From Pedobacter sp. ASV28 (GTDB taxonomy: Bacteria > Bacteroidota > Bacteroidia > Sphingobacteriales > Sphingobacteriaceae), in NCBI RefSeq assembly GCF_016428855.1, contig NZ_JAELTN010000016.1, positions 23,763 to 87,762 of the forward strand: a stretch of DNA of 64,000 bases, written 5' to 3'. Shown here in pieces: positions 1-8,282 of the stretch. The translations under genes and the position numbers were made by a program. Below the pieces are notes generated by a model. It worked only from the letters and a program-made list of their open reading frames with translations. It searched no databases and was not told the origin of the DNA. The first letter of the stretch is position 1. Each line of letters opens with the position of its first letter.

Positions 1-645
1 TCAGCCTGGATAGACACACAACTAAGAGCAGCTCAAACAGTAGTCTTGTTTAGCAATGATCAAACACTATTAGCTACCATTTCCATTGCCGATCAATTGA
101 AAGCCTCTTCTGCCGAAGCCATTAAGCAGTTTCACAAAGACGGCATTAAAGTGTATATGTTAACTGGCGATAATGTAGAAACGGCAAAAGCGGTAGCCGA
201 GCAATTGGGAATTGACGAATATAGGGCCAATGTACTGCCTGCAGAAAAAGCAAATTTTGCAAAAGAGCTCCAACAAGAAGGCAAAATTGTAGCTATGGTA
301 GGAGACGGCATTAATGATTCAAATGCCCTGGCGCAGGCCGATGTAAGCATTGCTATGGGCAAGGGAAGTGATATTGCCATGGATGTTGCCAAAATGACCA
401 TTATCTCCTCTGATCTGGCCAAAATACCTGATGCCATTCATCTTTCAAAATATACGGTTCAGGCCATCAAGCAAAACCTGTTCTGGGCATTCATCTATAA
501 TATTATAGGCATTCCAATTGCTGCAGGTATTTTATACCCCATAAATGGTTTTCTGTTAGACCCCATGTGGGCAGGAGCAGCTATGGCCTTTAGCTCGGTA
601 AGTGTGGTAGCCAATAGTTTACGCTTAAAATGGAAAAAAATATAA
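1..645 (+). CDS. copA: Copper-translocating P-type ATPase, C-terminal part (5' truncated by window)
   Basis: This is the C-terminal 214 residues of a P1B-type ATPase, an inner-membrane pump that uses ATP to export Cu+. The frame is open from base 1, so the true start lies upstream of the window. Visible motifs are MLTGDN of the nucleotide/hinge region, GDGINDSNAL of the P domain, and two C-terminal membrane segments around NLFWAFIYNIIGIPIAAG and WAGAAMAFSSVSVVANSL. The NS in the last helix fits the copper-site M/N/S pattern of CopA-like pumps. The phosphorylated Asp and the CPC motif lie outside the window. The small HMA gene that follows supports copper as substrate. Confidence 0.88.
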   Translation, partial: SAWIDTQLRAAQTVVLFSNDQTLLATISIADQLKASSAEAIKQFHKDGIKVYMLTGDNVETAKAVAEQLGIDEYRANVLPAEKANFAKELQQEGKIVAMVGDGINDSNALAQADVSIAMGKGSDIAMDVAKMTIISSDLAKIPDAIHLSKYTVQAIKQNLFWAFIYNIIGIPIAAGILYPINGFLLDPMWAGAAMAFSSVSVVANSLRLKWKKI

Positions 646-768
646 CTAGGCCATTGGCTTACTGTACCAAACAAGCCCAGTCTTAAAGCTGAACAAGGGT
701 TTAGTGGCTTAACAATCTTAAAATTAGAACATTTCTTATCCAGAACTCACATTAAATTATAAATAAAC

Positions 769-978
769 ATGAATACCATAAAATTTAAAACCAACATCAA
801 TTGTAGCGCTTGCGTAGCCAAAGTTACGTCGACATTAAATGATCAGGAACAAATAGAAAAATGGGAAGTAGATACCGAAAACCCCAACAAGATTTTAACT
901 GTGCAAGGAGAGGATATTGACGAAGCAGATTTAGTAAAGTCTCTTCAAAAGATAGGTTATAAAGCAGAGAAAATTTAA
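769..978 (+). CDS. Small HMA-domain metallochaperone (CopZ-like)
   Basis: This 69-residue single heavy-metal-associated domain has a CxxC metal-binding motif near residue 13 (NCSACVAKV) and ends with the typical GYKAEKI strand. Such proteins bind Cu+ in the cytoplasm and hand it to the N-terminal domains of CopA. It lies 123 bases after the P-type ATPase on the same strand. Many Bacteroidota have the same pair. No promoter is obvious in the gap. The metal is inferred from the neighbour, and other soft metals are possible. Confidence 0.8.
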   Translation: MNTIKFKTNINCSACVAKVTSTLNDQEQIEKWEVDTENPNKILTVQGEDIDEADLVKSLQKIGYKAEKI

Positions 979-989
979 ACCAAGAACCC

Positions 990-1080
990 ATTTTCCGTCA
1001 TTTCGTATATATAGAGCAAATCCGGCGACACCTAATAATCGTTAGATATATTCTCATTCTTCGTCGAAATGATGGAAAAT
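990..1080. repeat. Imperfect inverted repeat with GTCATTTCG/CGAAATGA arms
   Basis: Two 16-base arms (990-1005 and 1065-1080) are reverse complements with one mismatch and flank about 59 bases. They lie between the converging metallochaperone and GDPD-like genes. Arms built on TCATTTCG are common dispersed intergenic palindromes in Bacteroidota genomes. There is no U-run, so a simple intrinsic terminator is unlikely, although the hairpin could still stop or stabilise transcripts from both sides. Confidence 0.55.
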
Positions 1081-1099
1081 TTGAAGGAATAGCAAAATC

Positions 1100-1990
1100 C
1101 TATTTACCTTCTACCATTAGATTTGGGTAATCAGTAATGATCCCATCAACCCCCAAATTTTTCAGGTAAAGCATTTCTTTCACGGTATTTACGGTCCATG
1201 GAATAATCTTTACGCCAGCTGCATGGCATTTATCTACCAAGCCTTTACCCACCAACGGTAAATACGGGCTGTAAATGGTTGGTGTAAAACCCAGTGCTTT
1301 AATATTATTTTCAAAATCTTCTTTTTCATCAATTCCCAAAGCGGTTTGTATATTCGGATATTTTTGGTGCAGGTATTGTAGGGTTCTCATATCAAAAGAG
1401 GAAATAATTACTCGCTGTTCTATCTTTTTTTCCTTCACAACGGCCATGACCAATTCTACGTACACCTCTGGACTGGGCTGAAATTCATTATCGCCATTCC
1501 TGATCAGCTTGGTTTCAATATTATATACTGTCTTAGGTAATTTCTTTTTCTTGGCAAAAAACTCCACTTTGTCAATCAGATCGGCCAGTAAGGGTTTTTC
1601 TATCCTGAATTTTTCCTGGTGCGGAAAGCGAGGATGGGGCTTGGAACCTACATCAAATTGCTTTATTTCGCTGTAGTCCATTTTATAGATATTATAGTTT
1701 TTTTGATTTTTAAGGGTAATTGGTTCTCCATCGGGAGAGATGCTGATCTCTTGGTTAAAATAAGGTTCCTGCGAAACGACCACTTGTTTATCCTTAGAAA
1801 TAACGACTTCCATCTTCAGTGTTGTTACCCCACTTTCTAAAGCCTTGATCATGGAAGGAATGGTATTTTCGGGCATTAAACCTCGTGCTCCACGATTGCC
1901 TTGTATGTCGAAAGATGATGCTTTTTTCTGCGCTACAACCGTGCATATGGATAGGGTAATGGATAAGAACGTAAGGATTACTTTTTTCAT
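1100..1990 (-). CDS. Secreted GDPD-family protein, probably catalytically dead
   Basis: The fold matches glycerophosphodiester phosphodiesterases (TIM barrel), which normally release sn-glycerol-3-phosphate from deacylated phospholipids. A signal peptide runs to about residue 20 (ending VVAQ), so the protein is exported. The start at 1990 was chosen because it places MKKVILTFL at the N-terminus; an upstream in-frame Met would add 14 residues ahead of the signal peptide. The usual HR-G-PENT motif reads NRGARGLMPENT. The E-x-D pair reads KMEV, and the second catalytic His in VVSHD is Gln (VVSQEP). The later IETK and PWTVN motifs are kept. Its paralogue at 21911-22801 has all of these residues intact, which suggests this copy binds a ligand or is a pseudoenzyme. 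Confidence 0.8.
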   Translation of the reverse strand: MKKVILTFLSITLSICTVVAQKKASSFDIQGNRGARGLMPENTIPSMIKALESGVTTLKMEVVISKDKQVVVSQEPYFNQEISISPDGEPITLKNQKNYNIYKMDYSEIKQFDVGSKPHPRFPHQEKFRIEKPLLADLIDKVEFFAKKKKLPKTVYNIETKLIRNGDNEFQPSPEVYVELVMAVVKEKKIEQRVIISSFDMRTLQYLHQKYPNIQTALGIDEKEDFENNIKALGFTPTIYSPYLPLVGKGLVDKCHAAGVKIIPWTVNTVKEMLYLKNLGVDGIITDYPNLMVEGK

Positions 1991-2102
1991 CGTATTGTTT
2001 AAAGCTTTAATATGTAGGGATAGCATATGCAATGATAAAATTTTTCTTATTTAAAATGAGGAATTTTCTAAACTTAAGTAAGCTATTTGATAATCGGATG
2101 TT

Positions 2103-2291
2103 GGTTAATCGGTGAATCGTTCAACTGGTTAATTGTTGGAGGTCGGAGGTCCGGAGTCCGAAGCTTGAGTGTTGGGAGAAAAAGGAGAAAGGAGCAAAGA
2201 ACAAGGAGTAAGGAGCAAAGACCGGGGTTGGTTAATCAGTAAATTGGTTAACTGTTGAATTGCTTAGGGACCGAGGTTGGACGTCCGAAGC
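2103..2291. repeat. Two degenerate ~62-base direct repeats flanking GGAG-rich spacer
   Basis: The segment starting GGTTAATCGGTGAATCG at 2103 and the one starting GGTTAATCAGTAAATTGG at 2229 both end in GTCCGAAGC after about 62 bases. Between them are repeated purine words such as GGAGCAAAG. Similar purine-rich text (AAGGAGCAAAAG) recurs after recJ at about 14,895, so this looks like a dispersed intergenic low-complexity family. Confidence 0.5.
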
Positions 2292-2449
2292 ACATTCCCA
2301 AGAACGCATAACGGCCTTATTGGATTCCGCCGCAATAGGAAGTGAAACTTCAGTACTACCCCACAAACAGCACGCACAAGAAATTAGTCAGGCGTGCAAA
2401 GGGAAAGCGCCTAGGTCAAAAAACTTTACCTACTGAGCACAAGAGTTCC

Positions 2450-2620
2450 TACCGATAAAATCGGTACATGTTACGCTAATGCTTGCGCTAGACAAAAATA
2501 GGCGCATAGTCCTATTCATTTTGCACACGTGCACTACTTCAGGGATTCACCAATAATATTATTTCTTATGGCTGGATTTAAAATCCACTCTTAACCGGGT
2601 CGTGATTACAAATCCCGACC
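2450..2620. repeat. Cluster of three short palindromes (REP-like)
   Basis: Three hairpins can be read: TACCGAT-AAA-ATCGGTA (2450-2466), TGGATTT-A-AAATCCA (2573-2587), and GGTCGTGATT-ACA-AATCCCGACC (2598-2620, one mismatch). The last two are adjacent. Such units resemble extragenic palindromes mobilised by REP-associated Y1 transposases, but no transposase gene is nearby. Confidence 0.45.
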
Positions 2621-2867
2621 AACGGAGTTGAAGACTGACTTATATTTTCATTAGAAGAGGCGCAATAGTTCCACAACAGAAAAAGCTTATCATCACTGAG
2701 TTGCGGACCAAAAATTATCAAATTTAGATTGATATAAATTATTTTTTTTCTGTTTTTTCCAATCTGTTTTTTCCACATATTTCAGGCACAAATGCTTAAC
2801 ATAAAAAAAGGATCTCGACATATCGTCAAAATCCTCAAGTTTATATATGGTATTTGGTTTTGTTTGA

Positions 2868-3728
2868 TTAGCGTTCGGCCACTGTAAATACCTGCGCAAT
2901 AATATTCCAATTGGCATCTGGCTGACGTTCCCAGATGAACACATAATTAAAGCTTTCGCGTAGATTCGCCTTATAATCAATAGTTGCTATGCCATAGGTA
3001 TAGGCAAAATCACCTCCCAAAGCCTTATCTGCCTGTGTAGTTTTAAGGTTAATCTTATCGATCATACGGTTATTAAAAGCCAATATCGCATCTTTACCTA
3101 TCATGGCGTCGGTACCCGGGAAAAGTAAACGGGCATCATGATTTAAAAAACCTGAAAAGGCCATTACACCATGTGTTTTCAGCATGGTATTTAAGGTTTT
3201 CTCAGTACTATAAATTACGTCTACTGCTGTTTTCAAATCTTTTTTCGAAGCAAAATGGGGCGCATAAGTACCCACTGGCTCTATAAAAGTATTTTTAGCC
3301 TCTTTACCCTTGATAGGTTTATTGGAATCGGAACCTAAGTCCATAATGTACTGCCATTCCCCATCCTTACCTCTCCAAATAGACAGGTAATGTCCATAAG
3401 ATTTCTGTTCACCACCAATTTCATAAGTTCCTGAGGTAAAACCCCAGTCTCTGCTCTTTGATAAACGGGCATAATTAGGTTCCCAGCTCAAGTTTTTAAT
3501 ATCTTTTGCCGTTAAGAAATATTTTTTGGCATTGATTGGGTTTGGGCGAAAAACGATGGCGTCATCGGCTGCAAATCTGGTAAAGGCGGCATTAGCTCCA
3601 TCTTTTGCTACCGCTTGTGCAAAAGCCTTTTCGGCATTTACTAGCGACTTCACAGAGCCATCTGATTTTTGCGCATATACGTTTGTGCCTATAGCAACGG
3701 CTAAAATAGATAAATATATTTTATTCAT
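2868..3728 (-). CDS. Exported NTF2-like (DUF4440-type) protein
   Basis: This 286-residue protein has a signal peptide ending near VYAQ (about residue 20) and no membrane segment afterwards. The pattern AEKAFAQAVAKDG...FAADDAIVFRPNP matches the SnoaL/DUF4440 branch of the NTF2-like fold, and a second half (STEKTLNTMLK...FLNHDARLLFPGTDAMIGK) looks like a second copy. These folds form small cone-shaped pockets and may bind or isomerise small molecules; the ligand is unknown. ATG at 3728 is preferred over an in-frame TTG six bases upstream. The gene is separate from the M28 gene upstream. Confidence 0.6.
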   Translation of the reverse strand: MNKIYLSILAVAIGTNVYAQKSDGSVKSLVNAEKAFAQAVAKDGANAAFTRFAADDAIVFRPNPINAKKYFLTAKDIKNLSWEPNYARLSKSRDWGFTSGTYEIGGEQKSYGHYLSIWRGKDGEWQYIMDLGSDSNKPIKGKEAKNTFIEPVGTYAPHFASKKDLKTAVDVIYSTEKTLNTMLKTHGVMAFSGFLNHDARLLFPGTDAMIGKDAILAFNNRMIDKINLKTTQADKALGGDFAYTYGIATIDYKANLRESFNYVFIWERQPDANWNIIAQVFTVAER

Positions 3729-3799
3729 GTTCAATTATTATACTACGAATTTAAAGTTTGACTGGTTAGAACCACAAAAAAGTAATCAACAATTACACA

Positions 3800-4786
3800 T
3801 TAAAGGCTTGCTTTTTCTCTGTAAATCGTTTCCAGTACCGTTTGTCCTACCGCCTTTAAAGTGTTCCTGTCAATATTATTTAGATTATCTAGCTGGGTAT
3901 GCCAATTCATATAAAAGCCCGCAGCGTCAGAATAATGTATAATATCTACTGCCGGGATACCCGCTTGATTGATCCAAAAATGATCATCGATAATATTTCC
4001 AGATGTTACATTTACAAAATAGTTACCATAACCAATTTCATTTCCTATGTTCCAAATCTTGTTCACTACACTAGCTGCATATTTTCTGGAGACTTCATCT
4101 TGTGTAAATTGGGCATTTCCACCGCCTACCATGTCAAGGTTAATGGCATAAAGTGGTTTATAGTTTTTAACAGGAGGATTTTTAACCCAATACTGAGAAC
4201 CCAAACACCATGTAGTTTCGTTAGGTGTTTCGTCATTCGATTTTCCATAATCTTCAATATCCCAAAGGATAAAGTCTACACCTACGTTTGGTTGATTTGC
4301 CTTGATCTGGCGGGCCATCTCTAAGATAACAGCCACTCCACTAGCTCCATCATTTGCCGCATCAAAAGGTTTATCTCTCATGTTTTGATCAGGATCCTGG
4401 TCTGAAAATGGCCGGGCATCCCAATGTGCGGTAATCAAAATCCTTTGTTTTTTTTCAGGATAAAATGCAGCGATAATATTTTTTAAGGTATGGCTTTTTC
4501 CGTCATAAGTTTTTACTGGTGCGGTCTGTATGAAAACATCACCGCCAAAACCTTTCAATTTAGCCACCAAATAATCTGCACATTTTGCATGGGCACTACT
4601 CGAAGGGATACGCGGTCCGAAATCTACCTGTACCTTGGCATAAGCAAAAGCGCTATCTGCATCGAAAGCTGGAGAAATCAATTTAACTTCTTCCGCAGCA
4701 TTTTCGGTAGTTGATGTTTGGTTTTGCTGGCAAGCCTGTATGGCTAAACATACCAACAATGGGAATAGTAATCGTTTTTTGTTCAT
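3800..4786 (-). CDS. M28-family lipoprotein, probable glutaminyl-peptide cyclotransferase
   Basis: This is a zinc-dependent M28-fold enzyme of 328 residues. The N-terminus is a lipoprotein signal with lipobox IQAC (Cys about 19), so it is anchored in the cell envelope. Zinc-site motifs are HWDARPFSDQD, AANDGASGVAVILEMAR and WDIEDYG, followed by a WCLGSQYW segment. HWDAR with FSD and NDGASG is the pattern of bacterial glutaminyl cyclases, which convert N-terminal Gln to pyroglutamate, rather than of simple aminopeptidases. Bacteroidota exporting many Sec substrates commonly carry one. It lies 14 bases from cysS, so the two may be co-transcribed. Confidence 0.78.
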   Translation of the reverse strand: MNKKRLLFPLLVCLAIQACQQNQTSTTENAAEEVKLISPAFDADSAFAYAKVQVDFGPRIPSSSAHAKCADYLVAKLKGFGGDVFIQTAPVKTYDGKSHTLKNIIAAFYPEKKQRILITAHWDARPFSDQDPDQNMRDKPFDAANDGASGVAVILEMARQIKANQPNVGVDFILWDIEDYGKSNDETPNETTWCLGSQYWVKNPPVKNYKPLYAINLDMVGGGNAQFTQDEVSRKYAASVVNKIWNIGNEIGYGNYFVNVTSGNIIDDHFWINQAGIPAVDIIHYSDAAGFYMNWHTQLDNLNNIDRNTLKAVGQTVLETIYREKASL

Positions 4787-4800
4787 TTTCCTTATTTGGC

Positions 4801-6261
4801 TTAGATTTTACTCCAGGTTGTACCTTCTTTACTGTCTTTTAACTGTATGCCTATTTTTTGGAGGCCTATGCGAATAGAATCGGATGTGGCATAATCTTTA
4901 TTTTCCTTGGCTTCCTTACGAAGTGCAATCATCATATCCAAAATTTCGTTGAGCTCCAAGTTACTGCTTTCTTCATCCTGCAATCCAAAAATATCAAATA
5001 CAAAATCATGAACCAAGGTATTTAGTTTTTCCAGTTCTGCGGTTGTAATCTTTGCAGAACCATCATAAACGGTATTGATGATCCTTACCGCCTCAAAAAG
5101 CTCGGCAATTACCACAGGACTATTGAAGTCGTCGTTCATGGCATTCACACATTTGATGCGCAATGGTTCAATCTCTATATTACCTGTTTCGGAGGCCACC
5201 AATTTTGGCAGCAATGCTACGGCATTCATCAATCTTCTAAATCCTTTTTCAGAGGCGTCTAATGCATCGTTGCTAAAATCTAGCGTACTACGATAATGTG
5301 CCTGCAACATAAAGAATTTCACGGTCATTGGGCTATAACCTTTGCGCAGTAAAGGGTGATTTCCCGTAAACAGTTCATGCGGTAAAAAACCATTACCCGC
5401 CGACTTCGACATGCGTGTACCATTAACGGTAAGCATATTGGTATGCATCCAGTATTTTGCCGGCTGATGGTGGGAGCAAGCTTCAGATTGGGCAATTTCA
5501 TTGGTATGATGTGTGGCTGCCAAATCCATTCCACCTCCGTGAATATCAAACTCCTGTCCCAAATATTTCGCACTCATGGCAGAACACTCGATATGCCAAC
5601 CAGGAAAACCCATGCCCCAAGGTGATTGCCATTGCATTAATGTTTCCGGCTTAGCTTTGATCCATAATGCAAAATCAAGCCTACCCTTCTTATCATCCTG
5701 TCCACTTAGCTCTCTGGTATTTTCCAGTAAGTCTTCCAACTTACGGTTGGTTAATATGGTATAATTATAGGATTTACTATATTTCTCTACATCAAAATAG
5801 ATTGTACCTTTTATTTCATAGGCGTAGCCATTAGCCATAATAGATTTTATCATCTCTATCTGTTCGATAATATGCCCAGTTGCCGTTGGCTCTATACTTG
5901 GTGGAAGGGTATTGAACATCCTTAGTACTTCATGGAAACCCAAGGTGTACTTTTGTACAATTTCCATAGGCTCTAGTTGTTCTAGCTTTGCCCGTTTTGC
6001 AAACTTATCATCTCCTTCGTCCCTATCTCCTTCCAGATGGCCTGCATCGGTGATGTTACGTACATAACGTACTTTGTAACCACTATATTTAAGGTAACGG
6101 AAAATCAGGTCAAATGAAATAAAAGTACGACAGTTGCCCAAATGCACATCACTATACACCGTAGGCCCGCACACATACATCCCCACGTGTGGTGAATTTA
6201 AAGGTTTAAAAACTTCTTTTTTGCGTGAAATGGTATTGTATAACTGTAGTTCTTGTATCAT
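4801..6261 (-). CDS. cysS: Cysteinyl-tRNA synthetase
   Basis: This class I aminoacyl-tRNA synthetase charges tRNA-Cys in the cytoplasm. Its 486 residues fit the family length. The HIGH-type signature reads HLGN inside VYSDVHLGNCRT, and the KMSKS loop reads RMSKSAGNG. Zinc ligands can be placed in YVCGPT, WHIECSAM and THHTNEIAQ. The C-terminal anticodon-binding helical part (DSIRIGLQKIGIQLKDS) is present. The start at 6261 gives the standard N-terminus. A TACATTTG box ends only 5 bases before the ATG, suggesting a nearly leaderless transcript. Confidence 0.96.
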   Translation of the reverse strand: MIQELQLYNTISRKKEVFKPLNSPHVGMYVCGPTVYSDVHLGNCRTFISFDLIFRYLKYSGYKVRYVRNITDAGHLEGDRDEGDDKFAKRAKLEQLEPMEIVQKYTLGFHEVLRMFNTLPPSIEPTATGHIIEQIEMIKSIMANGYAYEIKGTIYFDVEKYSKSYNYTILTNRKLEDLLENTRELSGQDDKKGRLDFALWIKAKPETLMQWQSPWGMGFPGWHIECSAMSAKYLGQEFDIHGGGMDLAATHHTNEIAQSEACSHHQPAKYWMHTNMLTVNGTRMSKSAGNGFLPHELFTGNHPLLRKGYSPMTVKFFMLQAHYRSTLDFSNDALDASEKGFRRLMNAVALLPKLVASETGNIEIEPLRIKCVNAMNDDFNSPVVIAELFEAVRIINTVYDGSAKITTAELEKLNTLVHDFVFDIFGLQDEESSNLELNEILDMMIALRKEAKENKDYATSDSIRIGLQKIGIQLKDSKEGTTWSKI

Positions 6262-6266
6262 GGCTA

Positions 6267-6274
6267 CAAATGTA
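6267..6274 (-). promoter_or_regulatory. Possible -7 box of cysS
   Basis: On the minus strand the sequence reads TACATTTG, an exact match to the Bacteroidota TAnnTTTG -7 consensus. No TTG is found at the usual distance upstream. A start there would leave almost no leader before the cysS ATG. Confidence 0.3.
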
Positions 6275-6297
6275 GAATTTTTGACTAGGAAAACAGA

Positions 6298-7434
6298 CTA
6301 ATAATCATCGTCCTTTTGTAAGGAAAAGTTCAACCTTAAATCACTCCTAACAGGAAAATGATCGGATAGTTTAGCTGACGAAACATGGTGATTTATGATA
6401 TCTATTTCTTTTGTAGTGGCTATGTAATCAATCTGAAAATTTGGGAAGGCTCCATTATAGGTCTTACCGAAGCCGCTACCCTTTTTAACAAAGGCATTAT
6501 TCAATGATTTTGTAATCTGCGTAACGCAATAAGATGCTGGCGTATCATTAAAATCGCCGGCTACCACATATGGAATAGTGCATTTCTGCATTTGCTCTTT
6601 CATGATGTCTACCTGTTGGCTCCTTCTTACAAATGCCGCCTTGAGCATGGCCGCAATCCTTCTAGAAGATTTATATTCGGTACTCATCTTTTTGGTCAGC
6701 ATATCAATATAGTCATAATCTTCTTTTTGAAAGGAAATAGACTGAAAATGTACATTATATACTCTGAATATCTGATTTTCAAAGGTAATATCTGCATAAA
6801 TGCTCTCATTGCCTTTATGATTTGCACTAAAGGGTATGTGTCCTTTATGGTGAATTGGGTATTTAGAAAAAATAGCTAGACCTGTGGCTTCATAATCGTT
6901 TTTAACAGACGGTTCGAAATAATAATATTTTAGGTTAAGTTGCTTCTTTATTGAATCGATCAAATCAAACTCCCCCCTGTTTCGGGTATAAAACTCCTGA
7001 AAGCAAACGACATCGGGGTTTTGGTTCTTAATGACCTCGATAATCTGATCCTTGGTCGAGATATTATTTCCTTCTCCATATCGTTTAAACTGGTGTACAT
7101 TATAGGTCATTAACCGAACAAAATGTTCACTATCTTTAACCTTACCTCCTTCTTCTCCATAGAAACGGTAGGTAGCAGTTAAAGGCTTCCATCCTATGAG
7201 GATAAAGGCTAGGGTACAGAAGGCAATCAGCCATTTTTTTCTTAAGCACCACCAAAGCAAAACCAGTGCATTTGCCATCAAAAAGAAGGAATAGGCCAAG
7301 CCAAAAAATGCAATAAGAATATGCCCACGCGGATCATATTTCCCTGCCATCATACCTAAGCCCAAACCTATGGCAAGTATAATAGCAAGCACAAGAACTA
7401 TTTTATCAAAGAAGGTTAGTTTCAAATTGCCCAT
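6298..7434 (-). CDS. Endonuclease/exonuclease/phosphatase-family membrane protein
   Basis: Three hydrophobic segments occupy roughly residues 8-85. They are followed by an EEP (DNase I-like) domain with MTYNVHQF, VCFQEFY, YNVHFQS, VAGDFNDTP and SDHFPV, which together supply the metal-binding Asn, Glu, Asp and the final His. EEP enzymes hydrolyse phosphodiester or phosphomonoester bonds in nucleic acids or lipids. The membrane-anchored form is common in Bacteroidota and its substrate is unknown. Its start overlaps the rhomboid stop by one base, so the genes are translationally coupled. The catalytic domain probably faces the periplasm. Confidence 0.82.
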   Translation of the reverse strand: MGNLKLTFFDKIVLVLAIILAIGLGLGMMAGKYDPRGHILIAFFGLAYSFFLMANALVLLWWCLRKKWLIAFCTLAFILIGWKPLTATYRFYGEEGGKVKDSEHFVRLMTYNVHQFKRYGEGNNISTKDQIIEVIKNQNPDVVCFQEFYTRNRGEFDLIDSIKKQLNLKYYYFEPSVKNDYEATGLAIFSKYPIHHKGHIPFSANHKGNESIYADITFENQIFRVYNVHFQSISFQKEDYDYIDMLTKKMSTEYKSSRRIAAMLKAAFVRRSQQVDIMKEQMQKCTIPYVVAGDFNDTPASYCVTQITKSLNNAFVKKGSGFGKTYNGAFPNFQIDYIATTKEIDIINHHVSSAKLSDHFPVRSDLRLNFSLQKDDDY

Positions 7435-8282
7435 TAATTATGACTTGCATCAAAAAGTATCTGCTTTTCCTTAGCCGTTAATTTATCATAACCGGTTTTA
7501 GAAATCTTATCGAGAATAGCATCAATTTCCTGTTGGTTTACTAAGTTTTTCTGTTTACCTACCGGTTGGTTTCTTACGACCTTCATTTTGGGCTTCTTGA
7601 TCAAAAAGCTACTCAGGTCCGTACCGTTTTGCAATAGTTTAATATACACAAAACCAAATAGCGCACCACCCAAATGGGCCAGATTGCCACCAATATTTCC
7701 CGATCCTGATGAAGTACCCAAAATATCAATGAGCAAATAAACAAGCAATAGGTATTTTAACTTTACATCTCCAAAAATAATAAGGCGAATGCTATAATTT
7801 GGCACCAATGTAGCAATTGCGGCAAAAATAGACATTACCGCCGCCGAGGCCCCTATTAAAGTAGCCCCCTGTGCATTAAAATGTGGATAAATATTAAAGA
7901 TAAGTGCGAAAAAAATTGCGCCTAAAAATGCACCGCCCCAATATACCACATGAAACTGTCGTGGTTTTAAGAAATCAACAAACAAATTCCCCATCCAATA
8001 CAACCATAATAGATTAAATAGGATGTGGAAAAAGTTGAGGTGCATAAAAGCATAGGTAACCAAAGTATAAAATCTGGTTGGCCACATTTCTATAGCTGCC
8101 GGAAATGCCAAATAGTCCCTTACAAAAACAGACACCACTTCTGAAGAGCCACCAAAAGTCCCTACAATAGATGCCAGCATCACCAACAAAAATATCAGGA
8201 TATTTATTCCGATGTACAACATTGCCGGATGACCAGTACTAAAAAACCTTGATCTTATGTCTTGCAAAAAACGATTATTCAT
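7434..8282 (-). CDS. Rhomboid-family intramembrane serine protease (first of pair)
   Basis: This 282-residue membrane protein has about six transmembrane helices. The catalytic dyad is visible as Ser146 in GASAAVM and His203 in HLGGALFGF. The L1-type HLNFFHILFN segment is also present. Rhomboids cut single-pass membrane proteins inside the bilayer. A soluble tail of about 65 residues follows the last helix and ends in a Lys-rich segment resembling DUF6576 tails. It sits between an EEP gene and a second rhomboid, with overlaps on both sides. Confidence 0.88.
   Translation of the reverse strand: MNNRFLQDIRSRFFSTGHPAMLYIGINILIFLLVMLASIVGTFGGSSEVVSVFVRDYLAFPAAIEMWPTRFYTLVTYAFMHLNFFHILFNLLWLYWMGNLFVDFLKPRQFHVVYWGGAFLGAIFFALIFNIYPHFNAQGATLIGASAAVMSIFAAIATLVPNYSIRLIIFGDVKLKYLLLVYLLIDILGTSSGSGNIGGNLAHLGGALFGFVYIKLLQNGTDLSSFLIKKPKMKVVRNQPVGKQKNLVNQQEIDAILDKISKTGYDKLTAKEKQILFDASHN

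Larger units (their letters stand above)
1991..2867. other. Long non-coding gap with degenerate repeats and palindromes
   Basis: About 880 bases contain no convincing gene. The left half holds two imperfect copies of a GGTTAATC... to ...GTCCGAAGC unit and a purine-rich GGAG(C/A)AAAG stretch. The right half holds three short palindromes. Two overlapping minus-strand frames near 2578-2980 run into the neighbouring gene and look like chance. A degraded mobile element is possible, but no transposase remnant was recognised. Confidence 0.6.

Noticed and set aside
2578..2980. Two overlapping minus-strand frames in the intergenic gap
   Set aside because: They run into the NTF2-like gene in another frame, include palindromic repeat sequence and show no domain-like pattern.
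3526..3942. Plus-strand 138-residue frame across two minus-strand genes
   Set aside because: It spans the antisense of the NTF2-like gene start and the M28 gene end, with no recognisable domain; it is a shadow frame.
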